Below are positions 33,633 to 41,754 of a DNA stretch of 64,000 nt, in pieces. The DNA is from Agromyces marinus (GTDB lineage: Bacteria > Actinomycetota > Actinomycetes > Actinomycetales > Microbacteriaceae). The notes beneath the pieces are model-generated. The model was not told the origin of the DNA, did not search any database, and saw only the letters and a program-made list of their open reading frames with translations. The position numbers were made by a program, and so were the translations under genes. The stretch lies in the NCBI RefSeq assembly GCF_021442325.1, contig NZ_CP087879.1, positions 1,178,001 to 1,242,000 on the forward strand. The letters run 5' to 3'. Positions within the stretch are counted from its first letter, which is position 1; each line of letters begins with the position of its first letter.

Positions 33633-33672
33633 AAGGCCCCGGCTCCTCCTGCACGAGGAGGCCGGGGCCTTT
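33633..33672 (+). terminator. intrinsic terminator of rpsO
   Basis: A 15-16 bp stem (AAGGCCCCGG... / ...CCGGGGCCTTT) with one bulge, a short loop and a TTT end. Confidence 0.85.
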
Positions 33673-33701
33673 CGGCAGGTACGGGGGAGCGTGCGAACGG
33701 C

Positions 33702-33707
33702 TAGCCT
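33702..33707 (+). promoter_or_regulatory. -10 box of a leaderless promoter (M24 peptidase)
   Basis: TAGCCT, 6 nt (ccggcc), ATG 33714. Confidence 0.6.
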
Positions 33708-33713
33708 CCGGCC

Positions 33714-34826
33714 ATGACCGCCGCGTTCACCGCCGACGACCACATCGCCCGCATGCACCGCGCCGCGCGGCAGGCCGCAGACGCGGGCCTCGCGGGCCTG
33801 GTCGTCACGCCCGGCCCGGACCTGCGCTACCTCACCGGCTACCTTCCGGTCGCGATCACCGAGCGGCTCACGATGCTCGTGATCCCCGCCGAGGGCGACC
33901 CGTCGCTCGTCGTGCCGAGACTCGAACGGCCCGACGCGGAACGCGCGGAGGCGGCATCCGCCCTCGCCATGCTCGACTGGCGCGACGGCGACGACCCGTA
34001 CGCGACCGCCGCACCCCTGCTCGGCCCGGGTCGCTACGCGATGTCGGATTCCGCGTGGGCCATGCACCTGCTCGGGCTGCAGGCCCGGCTGCCGGGCACG
34101 ACCTACGTGTCGATGACCGAGGCGCTGCCCATGCTGCGCGCCGTCAAGGACGCCGACGAACTCGAACGCCTTGCGGCGGCGGGTGCGGCAGCGGATGCCA
34201 CGTACCGCGAGATCCTCGGGGTGCGCTTCGCGGGCCGCACCGAGCGCGAGGTCGCGGCCGACCTCGCGGCCGGGCTCACCGCGCACGGCCACTCGCAGGT
34301 CGATTTCACGGTCGTCGGGTCCGGCCCGAACGGCGCGAACCCGCACCACGAACAGGGCGATCGGGTCATCGAGGACGGCGACATGGTCGTGCTCGACTTC
34401 GGCGGGCTCAAGCACGGCTACGGCTCCGACACGACCCGCACGGTGCACGTCGGCGAGCCGACGGACGAGGAACGAGCGGTGCACGACCTCGTCGTCCGCG
34501 CCCAGCAGGCCGGATTCGAGGCGGTGCGTCCGGGAGTTCCGTGCCAGGAGATCGACCGCGTCGCGAGGGCCGTGATCACGGATGCCGGCTACGGCGAGTA
34601 CTTCATCCACCGGGTGGGGCACGGCATCGGGTTGACCACGCACGAACCGCCCTACATGGTCGAGGGCGAGACCACGCCGCTCGAGCCGGGAATGTGCTTC
34701 TCGATCGAACCCGGCGTCTACCTTCCCGGCAGGTTCGGCGTGCGCATCGAGGACATCGTCACGGTCACCGCCGACGGCGGGAAGCGCTTCAACGAGACGC
34801 CGCACGAGATGGCGATCGTGCAGTAG
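33714..34826 (+). CDS. M24-family Xaa-Pro aminopeptidase-like enzyme
   Basis: A 370-residue creatinase/prolidase-fold metallopeptidase. The N-terminal domain is about 1-130; the pita-bread catalytic domain has the five metal ligands in order: Asp in VVLDFGG near 227, Asp in GSDTTRT near 238, His in RVGHGIGL near 304, Glu in SIEPGVY near 336 and Glu in RIEDIV near 350. It should remove N-terminal residues before proline or cleave Xaa-Pro dipeptides. The start is fixed by TAGCCT-N6-ATG. A 17-bp tandem duplication spans the stop codon. Confidence 0.93.
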   Translation: MTAAFTADDHIARMHRAARQAADAGLAGLVVTPGPDLRYLTGYLPVAITERLTMLVIPAEGDPSLVVPRLERPDAERAEAASALAMLDWRDGDDPYATAAPLLGPGRYAMSDSAWAMHLLGLQARLPGTTYVSMTEALPMLRAVKDADELERLAAAGAAADATYREILGVRFAGRTEREVAADLAAGLTAHGHSQVDFTVVGSGPNGANPHHEQGDRVIEDGDMVVLDFGGLKHGYGSDTTRTVHVGEPTDEERAVHDLVVRAQQAGFEAVRPGVPCQEIDRVARAVITDAGYGEYFIHRVGHGIGLTTHEPPYMVEGETTPLEPGMCFSIEPGVYLPGRFGVRIEDIVTVTADGGKRFNETPHEMAIVQ

Positions 34827-34851
34827 GCCGGCGCGTGCAGTAGGCCGGCGC
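34818..34851 (+). repeat. 17-bp tandem duplication across the M24 stop codon
   Basis: Two perfect adjacent copies of gtgcagtaggccggcgc (34818-34834, 34835-34851). The first contains the last codons and the TAG. Confidence 0.9.
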
Positions 34852-34853
34852 GG

Positions 34854-35402
34854 TCAGTCCGCCGTGCGCGCCCGGTACGCGCGCGTGGCCATCCGGTTGC
34901 CGCAGCGGACGCTGCAGAAGCGCTTCGAGGCGTTCTTCGACAGGTCGACGAACACGCCCGTGCAGTCGTCGGCCTCGCAGCGCGCGAGGCGGTCGACCTG
35001 GTCGGCGCGGATCACGTCGACCAGCGCCATGGCGGCCTCGACGAGCATGCGCTCGGCGAGCGGGGACTCCTGCGAGACGGCGTGGATGTGCCAGTCGAGA
35101 TCGTCGTGCCGGACGAGCCGCGGGATCGCGTGGGCCTCGTCGAGGATGACGTTCACCTCGTGGGCCAGGTGGTCGCGATCGAGGGTCCAGACGGCGCGCA
35201 GGCGGTCGCGCACCGCGCGCACCTCGGCCAGTTCCCGCGTGTCGCCGTCGCGACGGCCCGAGAAGGCCCACTCGTCGAGCAGGGCCGCGAGCTGCGCCGC
35301 GTCGGCGAGTTCGTCCGTCCCGGATTCCGACGCGCCGGGGACCGTGTCGGCGACCGCGGCCATGAAGCCGAGCGCCGACACCGTGTCATCGGTGAAAATC
35401 AT
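34854..35402 (-). CDS. CGNR zinc-finger (ABATE domain) regulator
   Basis: A 182-residue protein with the ABATE-like helical ligand domain at about 10-130 and a CGNR zinc finger near 138-175 (CEADDCTGVFVDLSKNASKRFCSVRCGNR). Such proteins are thought to be stress- or ligand-responsive transcription regulators. CAGGAG lies 5 nt before the ATG. It is divergent from an EamA exporter over 69 bp containing an inverted repeat that overlaps its own TATGCT box, so it probably controls both genes; that is inference. Confidence 0.88.
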   Translation of the reverse strand: MIFTDDTVSALGFMAAVADTVPGASESGTDELADAAQLAALLDEWAFSGRRDGDTRELAEVRAVRDRLRAVWTLDRDHLAHEVNVILDEAHAIPRLVRHDDLDWHIHAVSQESPLAERMLVEAAMALVDVIRADQVDRLARCEADDCTGVFVDLSKNASKRFCSVRCGNRMATRAYRARTAD

Positions 35403-35429
35403 TTGACTCCTGACATCCGTTCGGCTAAC

Positions 35430-35459
35430 GTCACGAGCATAACCAAGTTGGCTCATGAC
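35430..35459. promoter_or_regulatory. candidate operator between the CGNR regulator and EamA exporter
   Basis: GTCACGAGC at 35430-35438 and GCTCATGAC at 35451-35459 form an inverted repeat (8 of 9 bases) around 12 bp that include a second palindrome, CCAAGTTGG. A reverse-strand TATGCT (-10 of the regulator) at 35436-35441 lies within it. Confidence 0.6.
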
Positions 35460-35471
35460 ATAGGGGTGGCA

Positions 35472-36476
35472 ATGCGCGCATCGCGGGGCATCGTCGGCAT
35501 CGTGATCGGGCTCGCGGCCGGGCTCGCCTTCGGCGCCGGCGGCGTGTTCGTCAAGCCGCTGCTCGAGCACGGCTGGTCGCCCGGCGCCGCGGTGCTCGCG
35601 CGCATCAGCATCGCCGCGGCCCTGCTCGTCGTGCCCGCGCTCATCGTGCTCCGATTCGACCTCAGACCGCTCTGGCGCGCCCGCTGGACGATCCTGCTCT
35701 ACGGCGTCGTCGCGGTCGCGGCCGTGCAACTGGCCTTCTACGCGTCGATCGAGCGCATCCCCGTCTCGATGACGCTCCTGATCGAGTACCTCGCGCCCAT
35801 CGCGCTCGTGCTGTTCGCCTGGGTGCGCACCAGGCGGGTTCCGCAGCTCATCGTCATCGGGGGCTCCGTGCTCGCGGCCGCGGGCCTCTGGCTCGTCATC
35901 GGGCCGGGCGGCGGCGACCTCGACCCCCTCGGCCTGGCCCTCGCGGCCATCGCGATGCTCGGCGTCTGCGTGTACTACGGCATGGGGGAGCGCGCGACCG
36001 AACAGCTCCCGCCCGTCGCGCTGCTCGCCGCGGGCTTCGTCGTTGGGGCGATCGCCCTCGCCCTCGCCGGGCTCGTCGGGCTCGTGCCGATGGAGGTCAG
36101 GTTCGGCGAGGTCCCCTTCCTCGCCGGCACCGCGCCGTGGTGGGTGCCGCTGCTGACCGTCGGCGCCGTCTCGACCGCGTTCGCCTACACCGCAGGCGTC
36201 GCCTCCATCCGGTTGCTCGGAACCCGGCTGGCGTCCTTCCTCGGGCTCTCCGAGGTGGTCTTCGCCGGGATCGTCGGCTGGATCCTCATCGGCGAGGCCC
36301 TCGGGGCCCTGCAGATCCTCGGCGGCGTGCTCATCCTCGGCGGCATCGTGCTCGTCAAGCTCGAACGCACCCCGGCCGACGAGGCATCCGTCGCGCTCGA
36401 CGCGGACCTCGTGCCGGTACCCGCGGACCTGACGCCGACCGCGCCGCCCACCGCGCCGGTCCGGACCTCCGCGTAG
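35472..36476 (+). CDS. EamA/DMT-family exporter
   Basis: A 334-residue drug/metabolite transporter with ten hydrophobic helices in two EamA repeats (about 5-140 and 155-300). It probably exports an amino acid, vitamin or toxic metabolite; the substrate is unknown. ATG 35472 is 5 nt after GGGG. A divergent CGNR regulator suggests ligand-controlled expression. Its TAG stop forms the first half of the TAGGCT box of the next gene. Confidence 0.88.
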   Translation: MRASRGIVGIVIGLAAGLAFGAGGVFVKPLLEHGWSPGAAVLARISIAAALLVVPALIVLRFDLRPLWRARWTILLYGVVAVAAVQLAFYASIERIPVSMTLLIEYLAPIALVLFAWVRTRRVPQLIVIGGSVLAAAGLWLVIGPGGGDLDPLGLALAAIAMLGVCVYYGMGERATEQLPPVALLAAGFVVGAIALALAGLVGLVPMEVRFGEVPFLAGTAPWWVPLLTVGAVSTAFAYTAGVASIRLLGTRLASFLGLSEVVFAGIVGWILIGEALGALQILGGVLILGGIVLVKLERTPADEASVALDADLVPVPADLTPTAPPTAPVRTSA

Positions 36477-36479
36477 GCT
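36474..36479 (+). promoter_or_regulatory. -10 box of a leaderless promoter overlapping the EamA stop
   Basis: TAGGCT; the TAG is the stop codon of the exporter. Six nt later (cggccc) is the ATG of the LLM gene. Confidence 0.6.
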
Positions 36480-36485
36480 CGGCCC

Positions 36486-37373
36486 ATGCGCTTCGGCCTC
36501 GTCATCCTGCCCCAGTACGACCGCGCGGAGACCGAGCGCCGGTGGCGCCGGGCCGAGGAACTCGGCTTCGACCACGCCTGGACCTACGACCACCTGTCGT
36601 GGCGCGGGCTCGCGGGCGAGCCCTGGCACGCCACCGTGCCGACGCTCACGCTCGCGGCCACGGTCACCGAACGGATCCGGCTCGGCACGTTCGTCGCGAG
36701 CCCGAACTACCGCCACCCCGTGCCCTTCGCGAAGGACGTCGCGACGCTCGACGCGATCTCGGGCGGACGCCTCGTGCTCGGGCTGGGGTCGGGCGGCACC
36801 GGGTTCGACGCGCACGTGCTCGGCATCCCGCCGCTGTCGGCGAGGGAACGGTACGAGCGGTTCCGCGAGTTCACCGAGGCGCTCGACGTGCTGCTGCGCT
36901 TCGAGCGCGGGTCGGGCGAGGGCATCTCGCACCGCGGCGCCCACTACGTCGCCGACGCCGCACGCATGGTCGGCGAACCCGCGCAGGCGCCGCGCATGCC
37001 CTTCCTCATGGCCGCGAACGGTCCGCGGGCCATGCGCCTGGCCGCCCGATACGGCTCCGGGTGGGTCACCACGGGCGGCGAGCACGAAGCGGATGCCGCG
37101 TGGTGGGCCGACCTGGCCGACCTCGCCGCGCGCGTCGACGAGGCCTGCGCAGCCGAGGGGCGTGATCCCGCGGGCTTCGACCGCGTGCTCTCGCTCGACG
37201 CCGAGTCCCGCTACTCGATGCGGAGCGTCGATGCGTTCGAGGACGCCGTGCTCCGTGCCCGCGAACTGGGCTTCACCGACGTGATCGCGCACCGCCCCCG
37301 CGAGCACGGCCTCTACGCGGGCGACGAGCGCGTGTTCGAGGAGATCGCCGGAATCCTCCCGACGCTTCGCTGA
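36486..37373 (+). CDS. LLM-class (F420 or flavin-dependent) oxidoreductase
   Basis: A 295-residue TIM-barrel enzyme of the luciferase-like superfamily. Conserved parts are WTYDHLSWRG near 31-40, LGTFVASPNYRHPV near 60-73, the cofactor loop GLGSGG near 99 and FLMAANGPRAMRLAARY near 175. Actinobacterial members commonly use F420; the sequence alone does not exclude FMN. Start by TAGGCT-N6-ATG. The reaction and substrate are unknown. Confidence 0.85.
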   Translation: MRFGLVILPQYDRAETERRWRRAEELGFDHAWTYDHLSWRGLAGEPWHATVPTLTLAATVTERIRLGTFVASPNYRHPVPFAKDVATLDAISGGRLVLGLGSGGTGFDAHVLGIPPLSARERYERFREFTEALDVLLRFERGSGEGISHRGAHYVADAARMVGEPAQAPRMPFLMAANGPRAMRLAARYGSGWVTTGGEHEADAAWWADLADLAARVDEACAAEGRDPAGFDRVLSLDAESRYSMRSVDAFEDAVLRARELGFTDVIAHRPREHGLYAGDERVFEEIAGILPTLR

Positions 37374-37397
37374 ACCTCGGCGGCACCTGCCCGGCGG

Positions 37398-37403
37398 TAG
37401 CCT
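37398..37403 (+). promoter_or_regulatory. -10 box of a leaderless promoter (unknown membrane protein)
   Basis: TAGCCT, 6 nt (gtcgtg), GTG 37410. Confidence 0.6.
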
Positions 37404-37409
37404 GTCGTG

Positions 37410-38045
37410 GTGTCCGCGCCCCGCTACGTCCCCGTGCTCCACTGGGAACCCCTGCCCTATCTCGTGATCGTGTTCCTGCTCGTCCTGACCGGGGCGATCC
37501 GGCCCGAGCACGGCGGATGGTACGTGCTCCTCCTCTTCGCCATCGCGCTCACGGCCGGATGGGGCGTGATCGCGTTCATGCGCGAGCGACGCACGCGCAA
37601 CCCCGACCCGATGGGCGGCCTCACCGGCCTCGACGGGCTCGCGATCGTCGACGCCCCGGCCCTGGCGGCATCCGTTCGCGCCGTCGTGCCGGTCGCCGAC
37701 ACGCATCGCCACCAGTCCGCGATCGAGATCGCGCGCGTGCACGGCGGACCCGACCTGCACGCCGTGCTCGTGCCGCGCGCCAGGCGCTGGCTCTCGCCCA
37801 GGTACCGCGTCGGGGTGCAGCTGATCGCGGCCGGCACCGGCGACGCCAGGCCCAGGCACGCCGGATTCCTGCGCGAGGACGCCGATGCCCGGTGGCGCGA
37901 CCGGCTCGACGCGCTGCGCGTCGACGGACGCTACGTCAGGGTTCCGGCGCGCATCACGGGCGCCGCGCAGCCGCGCGGGGTCGAACTCGACGTCAGCGGA
38001 CTCGAGTCGGTGGTCGGACCGGAGCCCGGGAACCGCCCCCAATAG
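37410..38045 (+). CDS. two-helix membrane protein of unknown function
   Basis: A 211-residue protein with membrane helices at about 14-30 and 37-55 followed by a basic soluble domain of about 150 residues with alternating beta strands (HAVLVPRARRWLSPRYRVGVQLI). No family recognised. GTG 37410, rather than GTG 37407, lies at the 6-nt distance from TAGCCT seen at other leaderless genes here. Confidence 0.7.
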   Translation: MSAPRYVPVLHWEPLPYLVIVFLLVLTGAIRPEHGGWYVLLLFAIALTAGWGVIAFMRERRTRNPDPMGGLTGLDGLAIVDAPALAASVRAVVPVADTHRHQSAIEIARVHGGPDLHAVLVPRARRWLSPRYRVGVQLIAAGTGDARPRHAGFLREDADARWRDRLDALRVDGRYVRVPARITGAAQPRGVELDVSGLESVVGPEPGNRPQ

Positions 38046-38078
38046 GCGTCCATCTGGCCATTGTCAAGCCTGTTGAGG

Positions 38079-38099
38079 GGACCTCAGGTCCAGTAGTGT
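38079..38099 (+). promoter_or_regulatory. promoter of the M28 peptidase with a small palindrome
   Basis: TAGTGT at 38094-38099 is the likely -10; directly upstream is GGACC-TCA-GGTCC (38079-38091), a perfect 5-bp inverted repeat with a 3-bp centre, placed where a repressor could block RNA polymerase. Confidence 0.45.
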
Positions 38100-38144
38100 C
38101 TCGCATCGAGGGCGTCGACGAAGACGCCTCGAGAAGGAGAGACG

Positions 38145-39788
38145 ATGTATCACACGAAACGGCTTTCCCGCCGCGCCGCGGTGCTCGCGACCAGTGCAAC
38201 CACGGTCGCAGCCCTGGCGTTGGTCCCCGCAGGAGCCGCGTTCGCCGCACCCGGCGGCAACTCCTGCGACACCCGGAACAACAACACCGTCCAGAAGCTC
38301 CTCGAATGCGTCGACGCCGACGGCGCGATGGAGCACCTGCAGGCCCTGCAGTCCATCGCGGATGCCAACGACGACAACCGCGCCGCCGGCACGAGCGGCT
38401 ACGAGGCGAGCGTCGACTACGTCGTCGACGTGCTCGAGGACGCCGGATGGGACGTCTCGACCGAGTCGTTCCCGTACACCTACGTCGGACCGTCGACGCT
38501 GACGCAGCTGGCGCCGATCACCGCCGAGTACGAGACCGGGCCGTTCACCGGCAGCGGTGCGGGCGACGTCACGGGCACGGTCATCCCGGTCGACGTGATG
38601 CTCGGGCTCGGCAACACGAGCACGAGCGGCTGCGATGTCGCCGACTTCGCGGGCCTCGACTTCTCCGGCCAGGCCGACATCGCGCTCGTCCAGCGCGGCA
38701 CGTGCCCGTTCGCCGACAAGGCGCTGAACGCCGAGGCCGCAGGCGCCGAGGCCGTGATCATCTTCAACCAGGGCAACACGACCGGCGACGACCGCAACGG
38801 GCTCATCGTCGGCACCCTCGGCGGGTCCTCGGTCGTCGGCATCCCGGTCGTCGGCGCGAGCTACGAGCAGGGCGTCGCGCTCAGCCAGGCCGGCTCGATC
38901 GCGAACGTCTTCGTGCCCGCGCCCGAGGAGCGCCCGCAGAAGAACGTGATCGCCGAGAAGAAGGGCGTCAACGACGACAACGTGGTCATGGCGGGCGCGC
39001 ACCTCGACTCGGTGCAGGCCGGCCCCGGCATCAACGACAACGGCAGCGGCTCGGCCGCACTGCTCGAACTCGCGCAGAGCATCGAGAAGCTGAAGCCCCA
39101 GAACACCATCCGCCTCGCGTGGTGGGGCGCCGAGGAGTCGGGTCTCATCGGCTCCGAGGAGTACGTCGCCGGCCTCAGCCAGGAGGAACAGGACCGCATC
39201 GCGCTGTACCTGAACTTCGACATGGTCGCCTCGCCCAACTACATCTTCATGGTGTACGACGGCGACGAGTCCGGCTGGCTCGCACCGACCGGCGTGCCGA
39301 TCCCCGACGGCTCGACCGCCATCGAGAAGCTGTTCGAGAGCTACTACACCTCGGTCGGCGAACCGTACGACGACGCGCAGTTCAGCGGTCGCAGCGACTA
39401 CGACGCGTTCATCCGCGTCGGCATCCCCGCGGGCGGTCTGTTCACCGGTGCCGAGGTCGTCAAGACCGCGGAGCAGGAGAGCATCTGGGGCGGTGTCGCC
39501 GGTGAGTCGTACGACCAGTGCTACCACCAGGCCTGCGACACGATCGACAACGTCAACGCGCACGCGCTCGGCGTCAACGCCGACGCGGTCGCACTCGCCG
39601 TGCTCGCCTACTCCTACTCGACCGAGTCGGTCAACGGCGTCAAGGGCACGGCCGTGCCCGGCGGGCTGAACCTCCCGGCACCGGCTGGGCCCGAGGGCAC
39701 CATCGGCGGCAACGCCGGCGGCCTCGACCCCGACCTCGTTGATGAGGACGGCCACGGCCACCACCACGGACCGCACGAGACCGAGTAG
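38145..39788 (+). CDS. secreted M28-family metallo-aminopeptidase
   Basis: A 547-residue exported zinc aminopeptidase. Signal peptide 1-34 (ending GAAFA-AP). A protease-associated (PA) domain is inserted at about 135-255. The M28 zinc ligands are in AGAHLDSV near 282, GINDNGSG near 292, WWGAEESG near 327, NFDMVASPN near 362, and the final His in CYHQACDT near 448. Two Cys pairs may form disulfides. The C-terminus is His-rich (GHGHHHGPHE), perhaps storing metal. AAGGAG precedes the ATG and a strong terminator follows. It would release N-terminal amino acids from extracellular peptides. Confidence 0.93.
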   Translation: MYHTKRLSRRAAVLATSATTVAALALVPAGAAFAAPGGNSCDTRNNNTVQKLLECVDADGAMEHLQALQSIADANDDNRAAGTSGYEASVDYVVDVLEDAGWDVSTESFPYTYVGPSTLTQLAPITAEYETGPFTGSGAGDVTGTVIPVDVMLGLGNTSTSGCDVADFAGLDFSGQADIALVQRGTCPFADKALNAEAAGAEAVIIFNQGNTTGDDRNGLIVGTLGGSSVVGIPVVGASYEQGVALSQAGSIANVFVPAPEERPQKNVIAEKKGVNDDNVVMAGAHLDSVQAGPGINDNGSGSAALLELAQSIEKLKPQNTIRLAWWGAEESGLIGSEEYVAGLSQEEQDRIALYLNFDMVASPNYIFMVYDGDESGWLAPTGVPIPDGSTAIEKLFESYYTSVGEPYDDAQFSGRSDYDAFIRVGIPAGGLFTGAEVVKTAEQESIWGGVAGESYDQCYHQACDTIDNVNAHALGVNADAVALAVLAYSYSTESVNGVKGTAVPGGLNLPAPAGPEGTIGGNAGGLDPDLVDEDGHGHHHGPHETE

Positions 39789-39807
39789 TCCGACCGATCC
39801 GAGCCAG

Positions 39808-39838
39808 CGGGGCCCGTCGCGATTCGCGACGGGCCCCG
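39808..39838 (+). terminator. terminator of the M28 peptidase gene
   Basis: Perfect 14-bp stem CGGGGCCCGTCGCG with a 3-nt ATT loop. Confidence 0.8.
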
Positions 39839-39925
39839 TCGGTGTGCGGGAATAGTGCGGGCGCGGCATCCGTTGTCGACCATTGCATGCAGAAGCATGG
39901 AACACGGAAGGCCCAGGAGGGCGAC

Positions 39926-41086
39926 ATGCAGTTCGGAATCTTCTCCGTCAGCGACATCACGCAGGACCCGACCACCGGTCGGACTCCGAGTGAGGCCGAG
40001 CGGATCCAGGCGACGCTGACCATCGCCGAGCACGCCGAGGCCGTCGGCCTCGACGTCTTCGCGCTCGGCGAGCACCACAACCCGCCGTTCTGGTCCTCCT
40101 CGCCCACGACCACGCTCGCGTACATCGCCGCGAAGACCTCCACCCTGCAGCTCTCCACCGCGACGACCCTCATCACCACCAACGACCCGGTGAAGATCGC
40201 CGAGGACTACGCGATGCTGCAGCACGTCTCGGGCGGCCGCACCGACCTCATGCTCGGCCGCGGCAACACCGGGCCGGTCTACCCATGGTTCGGCAAGGAC
40301 ATCCGCCAGGGCCTTCCCATCGCGGTCGAGAGCTACGAACTGCTGCACCGCCTCTGGCGCGAAGACGTCGTCGACTGGGAAGGGAAGTTCCGCACCCCGC
40401 TGCAGAGCTTCACCTCGACCCCGCGGCCCCTCGACGGCGTGCCGCCCTTCGTCTGGCACGGATCGATCCGCACCCCCGAGATCGCCGAGCAGGCCGCGTA
40501 CTACGGCGACGGATTCTTCGCCAACCACATCTTCTGGCCCGCCAGCCACACCCAGCGCATGATCGCGCTCTACCGGCAGCGCTTCGAGCACCACGGCCAC
40601 GGCACCGCCGCGCAGGCGATCGTCGGACTCGGCGGCCAGGTCTTCATGCGCGCGAACTCGCAGGACGCGGTGAACGAGTTCCGCCCGTACTTCGACAACG
40701 CACCCGTGTACGGGCACGGCCCGAGCATGGAGGACTTCACGCAGCAGACGCCGCTCACCGTCGGCAGCCCCCAGGAGGTCATCGACAAGACGCTCGGCTT
40801 CCGCGACTACGTCGGCGACTACCAGCGCCAGCTGTGGCTCGTCGACCACGCCGGCCTGCCGCTGAAGACCGTGCTCGAACAGCTCGACCTGCTCGGCGGC
40901 GAGGTCGTCCCCGTCCTGCGCCGCGAGTTCGCGAAGGACCGCCCCGCCGACGTGCCGGACGCGCCGACCCACGCCTCGATCGTGCGCGCCGCGTACGGAG
41001 ACGCGGCGCCCCCGCAGGCGACCCCGAACGCCAACCGCGGCGACAACCTCACGCTCGGCTCGCCCTACCTGGAGGCCGCACGATGA
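39926..41086 (+). CDS. LLM flavin-dependent monooxygenase-like enzyme (CE1758 family)
   Basis: A 386-residue TIM-barrel protein of the luciferase superfamily. FGIFSVSDI at the start, LGEHHNPPFWSSSP near 48-61, MLGRGNTGPVYPWFGKDI near 112-129 and FFANHIFW near 195 fit the CE1758 subfamily, which is always found with a small FMN reductase (CE1759), here the next gene. AGGAGG lies 5 nt before ATG 39926. Four-base overlap with the reductase gene (ATGA). The pair is inferred to be a two-component flavin monooxygenase; substrate unknown. Confidence 0.9.
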   Translation: MQFGIFSVSDITQDPTTGRTPSEAERIQATLTIAEHAEAVGLDVFALGEHHNPPFWSSSPTTTLAYIAAKTSTLQLSTATTLITTNDPVKIAEDYAMLQHVSGGRTDLMLGRGNTGPVYPWFGKDIRQGLPIAVESYELLHRLWREDVVDWEGKFRTPLQSFTSTPRPLDGVPPFVWHGSIRTPEIAEQAAYYGDGFFANHIFWPASHTQRMIALYRQRFEHHGHGTAAQAIVGLGGQVFMRANSQDAVNEFRPYFDNAPVYGHGPSMEDFTQQTPLTVGSPQEVIDKTLGFRDYVGDYQRQLWLVDHAGLPLKTVLEQLDLLGGEVVPVLRREFAKDRPADVPDAPTHASIVRAAYGDAAPPQATPNANRGDNLTLGSPYLEAAR

Positions 41087-41727
41087 CCGCCGAACCGTCG
41101 ACCGTGCGCAGGATCGTCGTCGTCTCGTCGGGCCTGTCCACGCCGAGTTCGACCCGGCAGCTCGCCGACCGGCTCCTCGCCGACAGCTCCGGGCTCCTCG
41201 GCGAACGCGGCGTCGAGGTCGAGGCACGCGTGTTCGAGTTGCGCGACCTCGCCCACGACATCGCCAACCACCTGCTCATGGGCTTCGCGCCACCGTCCCT
41301 CGAGGAGGCGCTCGACGCGGTCGCCGGGGCCGACGGGCTCATCGCCGTGACCCCGATCTTCACGACGAGCTATGCGGGCCTGTTCAAGTCGTTCGTCGAC
41401 GTCATCGAGCCCGACGCGCTCACCGACCTGCCCGTGCTCATCGGCGCGACCGGCGGCACCCCGCGGCACTCGCTCGCGATCGACTACGCGATTCGCCCGC
41501 TGTTCACCTACCTGCACGCGATCCCGGTCACGACCGGTGTCTTCGCCGCCACGGGCGACTGGGGCGGCGGCGGAGACGGCGTGCGCTCGCTTCCCGACCG
41601 GATCATGCGCGGCGCCACCGAGTTCGCCGACCTCGTCGAGCGCACCGACCGTTCGACGCGCGTGCGGGATCCGTTCTCGCTCGATCGGCCCATGGGCCAC
41701 CTGCTCGGCGGGCTCACGGGCCAGTAG
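41083..41727 (+). CDS. FMN reductase partner of the LLM enzyme (CE1759 family)
   Basis: A 214-residue flavodoxin-fold NAD(P)H:FMN reductase. The flavin P-loop region is VVVSSGLSTPSSTRQLADRL near 13-32; TPIFTTSYAGLFKSFVDV near 88-105 and GATGGTPRHSL near 120 complete the binding site. It would supply reduced FMN to the LLM monooxygenase encoded just upstream; starts overlap in ATGA so the two are made together. Confidence 0.9.
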   Translation: MTAEPSTVRRIVVVSSGLSTPSSTRQLADRLLADSSGLLGERGVEVEARVFELRDLAHDIANHLLMGFAPPSLEEALDAVAGADGLIAVTPIFTTSYAGLFKSFVDVIEPDALTDLPVLIGATGGTPRHSLAIDYAIRPLFTYLHAIPVTTGVFAATGDWGGGGDGVRSLPDRIMRGATEFADLVERTDRSTRVRDPFSLDRPMGHLLGGLTGQ

Positions 41728-41754
41728 CGGCGCGCCACGGCATCCGCTCTCGCC

